DNA from: Isoetes taiwanensis
Taxonomy: Eukaryota > Streptophyta > Lycopodiopsida > Isoetales > Isoetaceae
Length of the DNA stretch: 64,000 bases
Reading direction: 5' to 3'
Assembly (NCBI GenBank): GCA_021234155.1
Contig: JAJEKV010000085.1
Span: 3,110,706-3,174,705 of the forward strand
In this document: positions 53,283 to 64,000 of the stretch, one piece after another
Position numbering within the stretch: the first letter of the stretch is position 1
Layout of the letters: every line of letters starts with the position of its first letter
Made by a program: the position numbers and the translations under genes
The notes under the pieces: model-generated
Databases searched by the model: none
What the model was told of the DNA's origin: nothing
Seen by the model: the letters and a program-made list of their open reading frames with translations, nothing else

Positions 53283-56200
53283 AGCAAAAAAGGAACAACA
53301 GGCACAAAGGCATTAACCTAGCAATGTGATGCAAAAGACAAAGCTGAGTGGAATAACTAGAGAAATGGCACCAAACGAGCTAAAAAGGAGTCCATTCATG
53401 GCAAAGGGCACTAAAAAACTGAACAATGTGAAGTAAAATTCAATGAAGCAAAAGACTAAACTGTGAATAATGAAGAAACTTATAACAATAGAACTTGTGT
53501 AAACAAAGCAAGGAACGAAACAATGGGACTAAATGGAGCAACGCAAGCGTGATAGAGTAAGGATACGACTGAGGTGACCAAAAATAATCTGAAGTAACGG
53601 TGAATCACACGCAAAATTATGGAAAGTGGACCATATGGGGCCATAGAGCAAATGGACCTACAAGAAAAAATTAATAGAATAATGAAGCAAGTGGACCAAA
53701 TGAGACAATGAAATAAACGAATTTCACGGGATAAATGAGATCCAACTATATCACAAGCATAGACCGTTGAAACCATGAACCAAATGGCATGAAGCCATGT
53801 AAAGGAAAGTGAACCAAACCATGTGCACCCTTAAGTCTTGAAACATGGGGCCGAAAGGAAATCACAAATGAAATTAAAGCTCGTTAGGAAAAATCATAAG
53901 AGATTAAACTCATAAAATGCATCACGTCATGCGATCGGAAAATAAAAGAGAGTGGAACATAAAGGTTCACATATCAGAAAGATACGAAGCAGAGTGTTTG
54001 CACATGCCAAAAGCGACAACAACGAAAATTTCCAAGTATAAAAGGAGCAGTTTCCGGTCACAAACTGAGGTCCCGACCACAATATCTTAAAATTGAAATC
54101 TATGGTGCAAAGAATGCAAATGTAAAACGGTCAAAGCTCATATCCACAAGATTGAGATTTATGGTACATATGCAAAAAGAGGGAATGTAAGGACTAATTT
54201 TGTGAAAAAGCAAGAGATGGAATATGCACCATAGCTAGACGAATAACTTTAAAGAAGTGAAGGCCACATCCTATGAAGAAATTACCAAGCTAAGTAGGAA
54301 GAGGTATGCCTAACAAGACGAACAATGAAATGTCGAACAAAATAACTGCGCTAATACCTCAAATGCCATCGAGAACTTGCAGTCTAGTACATGCAAACTT
54401 GTGCTTAGGAGACAAAACTCTACAGGCGATCCTATGTATCATGGCCTCCAAATGCGTAAAAACATTTTGCCATCAGGCACTCATCAAACTCTGTGAGGGC
54501 AATACAAAGAGAACCACGACACATGAAAAACTTCGACACCATAGCCAAAGAATAACAAATGGGTATGCGGGCAATGGCACCAAAAGCATGGACAATGTGT
54601 CATGGAGTAAATAAGAAGAAGAAAGATTAGAAATAATAGAGATATACAAAGAAGTGAAAATGACGAGGCAAAGGAAAAAAGTACCAAATGAAAAATACAA
54701 GCACGTCAAAGAGAGAGAGTGGGCCATCAATGGATACGTAACTATATCCACGGAGATTCTTGGGCTCCCAAACGACCCCAAATGGTCACTTAGTCTTGTC
54801 CAGGCACGTTATTGATGCAAATAAGCCTGAGAATCTCATCCAAACAAGGAGTTGGAACAAATAAAACATTGATGCAAAATGTACCATAATCACGCCACAA
54901 ATGAGATGCAATTAAGCCTCAAGACGGGCAAAGAACTATACTTGAACCTACATATCTCAGATCGTACAACATCAGCTATCCCACAAACTCGAGACCCAAG
55001 GCACCAGGTGTCAAAGAAACATACTTAGAAATGTATATTGCAAAAACCTTACCAATTTTGGCACCCCTAGTCAAAAAATGTCAGAATAGCACAAGCGTAG
55101 ATGCAATAGTAGTAGAAAAAAGGATTGTAAAAGGAACAAGAACCTTGTTGTTAATCCGAGAACGAACTTTGAAAAAAGGCTGGCAGGAATTCAATGTTAA
55201 AAGAAACCATACGCCAAGACATAAGAACAATATGACGCGTGTACAAGAACCAAGGGGCGTGAACCAAGCAGCTTAAAGGAGCGACATGGAAAACTGGCAA
55301 AAATAAAACCGAAGAACAAAGGAAGGCAAATGACCATAAGAAAAAAGGCCAAGGAATAAATTTGTAAGGGAAACGGAGATCCGGTATCCCCCGCCAAGAG
55401 GGGAACAAAGGAAACCAATTGCCAGTATCCCTCAGAAAGTCTGAACCCGACACAGGCGGAAGCGGTTGTGATCGGCTATCTTGCAGCCACGGATCGATGG
55501 AGCCAAAGATATTATTTACAGGCACAAATCAAATTGAATACATAAGCACAAACAACGCAAAAACAGTGCTTACCTCTTTGGATCACAAGAATCGAAATGA
55601 AGAAAATGATTATATCTTCCTGTCTAAGCCGAATCTGGCTGTACACACCTTGAACTAAGCAATCTCCAAACCAACCGCATCCTGCCTTATAAATCAATCC
55701 GACTTCCAGCACGGTGAGAGGAAAAGCCATCAAGTTGAGCCCCTGACGTCGCCATGTCGGAATCAAATCAAAGTCGAACTCCAGACCCTGCGGAAACTAA
55801 AAGCAAATAAAAGATATACAAGAGTTTGACAAGCAAATCTGATTAATAAGCCCAACTGTGTATCCCGATTCGTAGAAGAACTGCATCCAGACAAAGAGTC
55901 GTCCCTGGAATTTCTGGCAACTCAGAAGACCCAGTTCCGTGGAGATCCAGGGAAAAGCGTGATCTACGTTCTTGCCTTATAACCCACCGAGATCACTCAC
56001 CCCGAGAAAAGCGATCTTACTCTATGAAGCACGCCCAGATCTTATAACTATAAAAAAGCTGACAAAATAAGAACAATCAGAGGTTTTCGATCCCACAGTG
56101 GGATCCTGCATCTGCAAAGAGACTACGATTAGCATTAAAAACTCCGGTACTAATAAGGCCAAGAATACCACACGGAAACTGTTGTGGTCGCCTTAGCATA

Positions 56201-57004
56201 GCGTGGCATCAGAAAAACTCCATCCGTCTCTCCCCGAGCTCAACAAGGTACTGGATTGGGATTGTCGGCAAGAAAAAGCTTTGTCTATGGCATGCAAGAT
56301 TCTAACCCTGGCCATCCGAAGACTCGGAAGCAACCATAGCAGCCATGCCGTGCGCCCAAACATCCTGCAATAAATCTCTGCACACTTCATCCACAAGGAT
56401 CACGATGGTATGCAACCAGCGCTCAACTCCACAGGCAAGAGCCCAAACTCGATCCAAACAAAGGGGGAAATTCACGGAGAAAAGGAGGTTCTACTCTACA
56501 AAGGAAAAGGGAAACTATCAGATCCAAAAAGCTAAACAAATGATTAGATAGAAGTAACGCTTGATTGGATAGAAGCAAAGCTGCAGATTCAATCTGGTGG
56601 AGAAGTGAAGAAAAGACTGGTAGGACAAAGAAGGAGGAGAAAACTAGCTCAAGAGAACGCCGATGAATGAACACGGAAGAAGAGGCAGAATAAATAGGAG
56701 ATGTGAGATGAGGCGTCCCCATCTATTGCTTTTAGCAATAGAACCGTGGCATTGGCTTGTTTGCCAACCTTTGCTAGTTTTATTGTTTTTTCATATTCAT
56801 ATTGGGATGAAAAAGATGGAAAGCAGATACGAGTGAACAAGTGCACGTTCAAGAAAAACTTTTACAATCTGAATGGAATGCCTCAAGTACCTTGTTATCA
56901 TTCAAAACTATGTAAAGCTATCTATCTATAATCTATCTATAATTTCTAATCAAGTAATATGTAAACCGATTTCTTTTTTCTTTTTGTTTGCATTATTTAG
57001 TTTT

Positions 57005-57456
57005 AAGGGAAAAACTCCAAAATGCCCTTATGTTTTGCTAAAATTGTCAAAACGCCCCTAGTTTTTAGGGTATTTTTATGGAAATAATTGTAACTTTTCT
57101 GTGATAATTTTTATGAGAATTTGTCCTTCAGAATCTTATAGAGGTGAGATCTTTCCATAAAAGTTAAGATCTCCTGAATCGGAGTCTGAAATCTTAAGTT
57201 ATGGTCTTGTAAATCCCTCTTAAATCTATATAATTTTCTTGTGTATTGAAAAGAACATAACTTGTGATTTCGGACTCCGATTTAAGTAATCTTACCTTTG
57301 ATGGAAAGATCTCGTCCCCTTCTACAATTTACCTAAAGACACATTTCGATTTGGATCATTACAAAAAAGTTATAGTCATTTCCATAAAAATGCCCCAAAA
57401 ACTAGTGGTATTTTGTCAATTATAGAAAAACATAAGGGTATTTTGGAGTTTCCCTT
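57005..57456. mobile_element. MITE with about 95-bp inverted ends, copy 1
   Basis: The left end AAGGGAAAAACTCCAAAATG and the right end CATAAGGGTATTTTGGAGTT-TCCCTT are inverted repeats that remain similar for about 95 bp. AGTTTT stands on both sides (56999-57004, 57457-57462) as a 6- or 7-bp target duplication. The middle is non-coding. Length 452 bp. MITEs like this are moved by the transposase of a larger relative. Confidence 0.85.
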
Positions 57457-58242
57457 AGTTTTATTATTTTAATGTTTTATAAAGATTTAATTACTATTAG
57501 TTGTCTTGGGTTAAGGTCACAGTAAGGTTCCAGAAGCCCAAATCTTGCTTTAAGTGTCTCATGTGTGCATGATATGGTGAGTTAGCACGCCTGATATAGT
57601 GAGTTAGCACAAGTTGTTTAATCATTGATGCATCTAAATGAAATAGTATCCCATGGTCCAATAATGGACCATGAATTGGATCAAAGTTTTTCGATAGTAG
57701 ATCAACACAAAATCACTTCCCATTCTAGACCATTGAACATAGTAAAAAAAAATGGGTTCAACATTGATCATCCAATCTTGGTCCACAATAGGATATTGAA
57801 CTATTTATAGATAGGCTCATTTTGTGGGGATATATCATAGGCTATATGCATCCAATTTTTTCAAGTATATGTAATACCTCAAATCAAGATCGATTAAGCC
57901 ATGCAATTTAATTAGCAAAAATGTTTTAATTTCCAAATTTCCTTGTCATCCCTTCTTTTTATGAATTGAACTTTTTTATAGAAAACACATTGGCTTGTTT
58001 GCCAACCTTTGCTAGTTTTATTGTTTTTTCATATTCATATTGGGATGAAAAAGATGGAAAGCAGATACGAGTGAACAAGTGCACGTTCAAGAAAAACTTT
58101 TACAATCTGAATGGAATGCCTCAAGTACCTTGTTATCATTCAAAACTATGTAAAGCTATCTATCTATAATCTATCTATAATTTCTAATCAAGTAATATGT
58201 AAACCGATTTCTTTTTTCTTTTTGTTTGCATTATTTAGTTTT

Positions 58243-58689
58243 AAGGGAAAAACTCCAAAATGCCCTTATGTTTTGCTAAAATTGTCAAAACGCCCCTAGT
58301 TTTTAGGGTATTTTTATGGAAATAATTGTAACTTTTCTGTGATAATTTTTATGAGAATTTGTCCTTCAGAATCTTATAGAGGAGGATGAGATCTTTCCAT
58401 AAAAGTTAAGATCTCCTGAATCGGAGTCTAAAATCTTAAGTTATGGTCTTGTAAATCCCTCTTAAATCTATATAATTTTCTTGTGTATTGAAAAGAACAT
58501 AACTTGTGATTTCGGAAAGTAATCTTACCTTTGATGGAAAGATCTCATCCCCTTCTACAATTTACCTAAAGACACATTTCCATTTGGATCATTACAAAAA
58601 AGTTATAGTCATTTCCATAAAAATGCCCCAAAAACTAGTGGTATTTTGTCAATTATAGAAAAACATAAGGGTATTTTGGAGTTTCCCTT
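58243..58689. mobile_element. MITE with about 95-bp inverted ends, copy 2
   Basis: Same element and same AGTTTT flanks as the copy at 57005-57456, carried along by the 1.24 kb duplication. It has a small deletion in the middle (near 58516) and a few substitutions. Confidence 0.85.
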
Positions 58690-59182
58690 AGTTTTATTAT
58701 TTTAATGTTTTATAAAGATTTAATTACTATTAGTTGTCTAGGGTTAAGGTCACGATGGAAAGGTTCCGAAGCCCAAATCTTGCTTTTAAGTGTCTCATGT
58801 GTGCATGATATGGTGAGTTAGCACGCCTGATATAGTGAGTTAGCACAAGTTGTTTAATCATTGATGCATCTAAATGAAATAGTATCCCATGGTCCAATAA
58901 TGGACCATGAATTGGATCAAAGTTTTTCGATAGTAGATCAACACAAAATCACTTCCCATTCTAGACCATTGAACATAGTAAAAAAAAATGGGTTCAACAT
59001 TGATCATCCAATCTTGGTCCACAATAGGATATTGAACTATTTATAGATAGGCTCATTTTGTGGGGATATATCATAGGCTATATGCATCCAATTTTTTCAA
59101 GTATATGTAATACCTCAAACCAAGTTCGATTAAGCCATGCAATTTAATTAGCAAAAATGTTTTAATTTCCAAATTTCCTTGT

Positions 59183-59666
59183 CATAATTCTTTAGTGGTT
59201 CACTATATGCCTCATATATATATCAGTTGTTTCATATTTATAAAAGATGAGAAAACTATACATCCTTGCCAAAGTACATGCCAGTAAATGGTGGCAATCA
59301 CATCATCCCATTTGTCTATGGAATTTGGGCTAAGTGCTTTCCCCCCGTGGTCTTTTACATAACCAAAAAATTCTCTTTGGTATCCATCCACTGTCCTCCA
59401 AACGAGAGGGTGCAATAATATCATTCTCCTCTCACAAGACAGATAATTCTCGTTCAAAAAAGGCCTGTTGGAAAATTACTTGATATAAAAGCCATAGAGA
59501 AAGACAAGATAAAATGCAAATTGTAGGCCTCTATCCTACTCCTACAAAGAAGTGAAGGAAATAAAGGATAAGGCAATTTTAGCGAGAGCTTACTCTGTGG
59601 ATTGAAAATGAGGTATAAGCATCTGCAAGGTGCCGATTCTGTACTTGAATTTTGAATTTCTGATGT
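59183..59666. other. 3' flank of the importin gene
   Basis: Downstream of the stop codon (on the minus strand) I see no further exon. It probably contains the 3' untranslated region. The 81-codon frame at 59212-59457 resembles nothing I know. Confidence 0.4.
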
Positions 59667-62600
59667 TTACACAGAAGCTATAAACCGGTGCCTATCTGCA
59701 AAGTCGCGAAGGATCCGCTTCAAACAACGGCCACCTTCCCCTTGCAAATGTCTCCCATTACTCGCCCTTGCCTGTATTGAACTTTCATTTTGGCGAAAAT
59801 CAAATGCTGCATTTTTCATAGCATCCATCCAAGATGCAGCAACAGTGTCTGACTCTCCCGTGCTCAAATATTCACTAGGCAATGCTTGAACCTAGGTGCA
59901 GCCAGGATCACAGCAAATATCAGAATCACGGTGTTTCCATTGGTCATGAATGGTAGTAACAATATTAATCATAAAAGATATAACGATTAGACGAATAAAA
60001 CTTTACATTGAAACTTACAGTTGATTCAAGCCAGTTATATAGCAGGTTCCATCCTAGTGAAGAACTCCAGTCAGCTCTTTCACATATATCACACAAAGTT
60101 GCTAGTTGCTGGAGCACTGTTGTGGCCTTGTGTACCTAATAAATATATACTTTATATTCTGTGGAGTTCTATTTCCTTAGACGTGCTTAGCTCTATACTT
60201 ATTGAGTTTCTCTTAATGCACAAAAGGATAACAATAAACTGGCATACCCTTGTCATTGCTGATACACCGAGTAAGGCGTAAAGCATGCCAGAAATAATAT
60301 TTTCTCCACAGTGCAGACATATCCTCAATACAACATCCCCATATGCAGTTTCACTATGGCCATTAGTCAATGCCAATGCAGCATCCAGAAATGCTGTATC
60401 ACAGAAAAGCCCATTTGAGAATCATGTGCTCAGTAAGTTGGAAACCAGTTTTTAATATACATTATAGTTAAAACAAAGACATAAAATATATCAAGGTACA
60501 GAACATTGTTAACAATGAGCTAAGCCACAATCTCCCTAGAAGAAGTTAATAATAATAGGTATGCCTGACTCACTTGAGATGTATGACATGGCTGCAAATG
60601 CTGCACCTTTGTGCAGCACAGTACAACATATTGTCGCTTTGTTCAAAGCCGATTCCAGATAAATCTCACCAGCAGCTAAAACATCCTAAAAGGAAATCAG
60701 AATTATTATAAGCAACAACTCACCTCAGACTTGTATGTAGGAAGCATGTAACCGAAACACTTACTTCTGGGCAACACCGTACAAACGTTGAAGTGAAGTT
60801 CATATATGCCTCTGCCAAGTCTGGTTCTTGATCACACTTATATGGACTATTTAATGAAGAAACTGCATCAGCAGTAGTGAACAAATGGAGTGCTTCAACA
60901 AGTAGAGGCCCATACTGTTGTCCAGATCCAAACTCCTCGATAATAACACTGGCTGCCAAAAAAGAGAAACAGTGTATAGAATAGACGTGGCTCAGTATTC
61001 AACATTTTACATGCTCTCCTGCCAGTGCAAATAGATCACTTATTTTCAACCAACTTCTCTTTATGGAACCCCGAAACAGAAACTTTAATTAAACACGTAT
61101 AAAAGAACATTATATCGTATTTCCAAATACTTGGATAACCAAAATTCTCATTCTTGTTATGCGCACTTCATTTTTCAATGACTTTTTCATTATCTCCAAA
61201 AATAGTATTTTGGCATGGTGTTTTTCCCTCATTTCAGTACCTCCGCCATGTTCCTTGCTCTCTACAGCTCAAGATGAGCAACCTAAGTCACCAATCAGGT
61301 GTTAAGGATTGGTCATTATCAAAATATCCTGCTTCTGCTGTTCATCAAGCTAGCTCCAGCAGAATCTTCCAGTCCCATCAGGATAAGTTGTACCTCCCGG
61401 GGCGACGTCAAGTTTAAGCAAGCCATATAGGGATTATAGGTTCTGCACATTTTACTTTAAAGTTCAATCTTATGATTGCTATGATATTCGAACTTTCTCT
61501 GGTACTACGTGCTGGGCCACAGCATGGCTGGAATAATGCAGCATTACCTGCCAGATCTGCCTTCTTTAGATCTTCTTGATGGAACCATACACATAAACCA
61601 ATGTTATTCTGGATTTCACACCAAGTATGCTTCAAAAAACTTAGGACACCAAAATTATATGATAAGCACATAAACTTCCTTATCTTGCTCGTAATAGCTT
61701 AATAGGTTACTTTCTCTATATTGCATATCTTCAAATAGGTAGCTGAATAGCAAATACTAGATTCACCATATTAATATTTAAAATAACATAAGCGTACCGA
61801 GCTTTATGAAGCAAATATTAGTCTGAAAGGATATGAAATTTGAGGTTATTGCAGCCATCATACTTGGCAATAAATGTGAAAAGTGCTTCCCTGAAAACAC
61901 AGTCTGCAGCCATAAGATTGCCTCCTTTGATAACTCATTTTCAAAGATATGTTTACTAACCTCCAGCTTGAATAGCATCTGATAGGGATTTGCAAATAGC
62001 TATTGCCAGGCCACTATTCTCCATATGGCGCGATGTTAATAACTTCTCAAACAGAGGCCAAAAATATGCCAGAGCACCAAGAAATGCACTTTCTCCAATT
62101 AAATTAGACGGCGCAGGAAGCAGTAACTGACCAAGGAGTGTGCCTACCCTGCCCATGACCACACAATGCATCCGTATATTCCAGATTACTTTAGTGCATA
62201 TCCAGAACACTTTTGGCAGAACGGTCATTTTAAGTGATGCAATCAATCGGTGAGAATCATTCAAAGGCTAAAAAGAAAGCAACAAACCGATGCAAAGCTC
62301 GAATAGCTGATTCCAATCCTGCAGCATAAGCAGGTGAATGTAGCCTTAAAGAACCTTCCCCATCCATCTTGAGCTACAATCAGGATACGATTATGAGTAC
62401 AATCTAACAAAAAGATAGAGACAGGTGACAGAATGGAGAGGAGAGGTAGAAGAGAGGAATGGGGAGGGAGCAGGAACATGATATAGCAATAAAAAATGTA
62501 CTTTTCTAGTTACCCCTCCTGTAAGCTCAAGGGCCCAATCAAACACTCTACCCACCTTGAATCTGCTCTTTCTTAGCCAACTGCAATAGTGACTTACAGA

Positions 62601-63865
62601 GCCTATTTTACAAAAGAAGATTCCAGTGCCAAACCCAATGCGTATAATAATAGTAAGAAGGGCATAGAAAAAAGTGCTAATACTATTTTAGTCAAATAAA
62701 AAGCTGACAACAAGTAAATTGATATGAGTTGGCAAATCTCACAATAGATTCAAGTGACCTATAGCTTGATTGCAGTAGCCGCTCCAATGCATCTTTTACG
62801 AGTGCACCATTATTAACAGCTGACAAAATGCTCCCTATGGCAAACACTATTTCTTCTTCATCATCAGATGATAATTGCAACTCATGCAACCCCTGCAAAA
62901 TGCAAAGAACCAGGTCTGTACCTTCCTGTAGTATTTCAGGGACAAAAGAAGGGGGTTGGGAGGAGGGCCTATTTCCAATGGACTTGTTTCACTGCGAAAA
63001 GGCATCAGTAACCTAAATGCTTCGCCTAATTTTTTTTACCTAATTGATGCTATTGCAAAATCACTGTTGATGGTTTCATTAAGAGTATTTGCTACATCTT
63101 ATTAATGCTCATGAATATTGTCAACTATTGATAACTGTACAAGCTAAGTACGCGGCTTTCAGGATATTGAATTATAGTGGCTGTTAATCTTACCTCTCCT
63201 AACCAAATGAGACACTCAAAGTTTGCTGGTTCATTCAATATACTTGCAGAATCCTCACATATTCTTCTTAAGGCAGTCGCACATGAACTGGCTGAAAGTG
63301 GGGTTCTGAGACCTGATGCCAACAAAGAACTGTAACAAATGTAAAAGACACTTATTTATAATGATCAATCCATTTCAAGGAATAAGAAATGGTGCTACAG
63401 ATTTCCTTACAGCAAAGGCATAAGAAGAGCAGAATAACTGCTTATCCACTTCGAGTATGCTCCAATTACTTGTGCTGCAGACTTGTGCACCTAAACACAG
63501 TACCGTTGTATTGCACTGTCAACCAACGAAAGCCAAGGGACATGGCATTCAACGATATTCAAGTGTTTGGTGGTTGGGTCCCTGTCCAGAACTGCATGTC
63601 CGGCACAACAGAGATATATAGCCAATATGATGTCTATGATTATGCTTACAAAGCAAGGGAGGTGAATGAGACCAGGGGGGCCATGGACAGCGGCAATCTT
63701 ACGGACAGACAAAACCTGGAAATCATTTATTTGCAAGCATTCAATGTAGTAGAAATCAGATACCAAAGGAGAGCCTGCACTTGGAACTGTCGGTCCGGTC
63801 TGCAAAATCACTTGTATTACTCCTGAAAGATCTAACGGTTGACTATCCAGCACAACATCAACCAC
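59667..63865 (-). CDS. Importin-13/transportin-like ARM-repeat protein, C-terminal 12 exons (partial)
   Basis: Minus-strand exons, 5' to 3': 63865-63716, 63490-63411, 63329-63194, 62892-62743, 62373-62288, 62148-61961, 61890-61798, 60952-60765, 60685-60574, 60393-60248, 60135-60019, 59891-59667. Borders follow GT-AG and all phases agree, giving 556 residues to the stop. Only the 3' border of the first exon is uncertain. The protein follows the Arabidopsis At1g12930 importin-13-like protein as I remember it: KSAAQVIGAYSKWISSYSAL, ALRRICEDSASILNEPANFE, WPLFEKLLTSRHMENSGLAI, CDQEPDLAEAYMNF, HCGENIISGMLYALLGVSAM and CLKRILRDFADRHR at the end. These are helical ARM/HEAT repeats. Such karyopherins carry cargo through nuclear pores under Ran-GTP control. 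The Ran-binding N-terminus lies beyond the window. Confidence 0.93.
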
Positions 63866-64000
63866 CTGTTGAAAAAAATCACGTATCTAATTAGCACCAT
63901 TTTAAATTTTCCAGGAATATAAAAGAACAGAAAATGTAATGCCATTATATGTCAACCAGGTGGAACATTCTAAGATTTCTTCCTCTTATAAAGAAAATGC

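Larger units (their letters stand above)
51621..56749. mobile_element. Element X2, 5,129 bp, same ends as X1
   Basis: Its left 33 bp (CCTAGGATGGGTCCTATGAC onward) equals that of X1, and its right 133 bp (gactggtaggacaaagaagg ... agaaccgtgg) equals the end of X1 except for a 15-bp gap that shortens the hairpin's left arm. CATT follows it at 56750-56753. The interior is purine-rich on this strand (long a/g runs), full of short tandem repeats, and without a convincing protein. The complementary strand shows many 60-160 codon frames rich in Leu/Phe/Ser, as expected by chance from pyrimidine-rich DNA. From about 55.3 kb the composition becomes mixed. It is probably a non-autonomous element of an unknown family. 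Confidence 0.7.
50485..59182. repeat. 1.24 kb tandem duplication, first copy split by an insertion
   Basis: The second copy is intact at 57947-59182 (catcccttctttttatgaat ... ccaaatttccttgt). The first copy begins at 50485 with the same 45 bp up to CATT (50526-50529) and resumes at 56754 (ggcttgtttgccaacctttg), running to 57946. The 6.22 kb between them (50530-56753) is inserted DNA, and the second copy shows the empty site. The two copies differ by a few substitutions and small indels, so duplication is recent. The duplicated unit carries a MITE. Confidence 0.88.

Noticed and set aside
50775-55525. Many minus-strand frames (for example 50775-51200, 51760-52324, 55151-55525) as possible membrane proteins
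   Set aside because: They are Leu/Phe/Ser-rich because the strand is pyrimidine-rich. They overlap in several frames, cross tandem repeats and resemble no family.
57625-57810. 61-codon frame repeated at 58861-59046 as a conserved duplicated gene
   Set aside because: It is identical only because the 1.24 kb segment is duplicated, and it has no family resemblance.
63389-63826. 145-codon plus-strand frame
   Set aside because: It is antisense to two exons and an intron of the importin-like gene, whose exons join in phase on the other strand.

Overview
The window reads as nuclear DNA of a land plant. It holds two spliced host genes with GT-AG introns, plant gene families in pieces (germin-like, F-box, polygalacturonase), a plant-type chromovirus and plant L1-type LINEs. 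Both intact genes are clearly plant orthologues but diverge well from the Arabidopsis proteins as I remember them, so a fern or other non-seed or early-diverging lineage is possible; this is inference only.

Layout. 1-7.5 kb: gene-poor DNA with tandem repeats and a recurring AATTGGGC/GCCCAATT palindrome. 7.56-15.69 kb: a decayed Ty3/gypsy chromovirus on the minus strand, with LTRs, PBS, PPT, gag, RT, integrase and chromodomain. It is split by a 2.3 kb segment carrying germin-like and F-box gene fragments. 15.7-17.9 kb: LINE scraps. 18-36.2 kb: one old minus-strand L1-type LINE of about 6.8 kb, expanded to 18 kb by four insertions. The largest (28,047-35,006) is a 6.96 kb DNA transposon with 15-bp terminal inverted repeats and an 8-bp target duplication. 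Its multi-exon transposase looks P-element-superfamily-like. 36.4-41.9 kb: a plus-strand LINE of another lineage, interrupted by a truncated L1 tail and simple repeats. 42-45 kb: a broken polygalacturonase gene and a 3'-truncated L1.

46.97-48.87 kb (+): complete six-exon SYP5-type Qc-SNARE gene with histidine where the zero-layer glutamine is expected. 50.5-59.2 kb: a 1.24 kb tandem duplication. Its first copy was split by two tandem elements (1.09 and 5.13 kb) that share ends and 4-bp CATT target duplications; the second copy preserves the empty site and both copies carry a MITE with long inverted repeats. 59.67-63.87 kb (-): the last twelve exons of an importin-13/transportin-like ARM-repeat gene that runs off the right edge.

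The host genes (vesicle fusion, nuclear import) share no pathway. The rest is a layered record of transposition. Most notable are the P-like transposon, the hairpin-ended tandem elements and the chromovirus with host-gene fragments.
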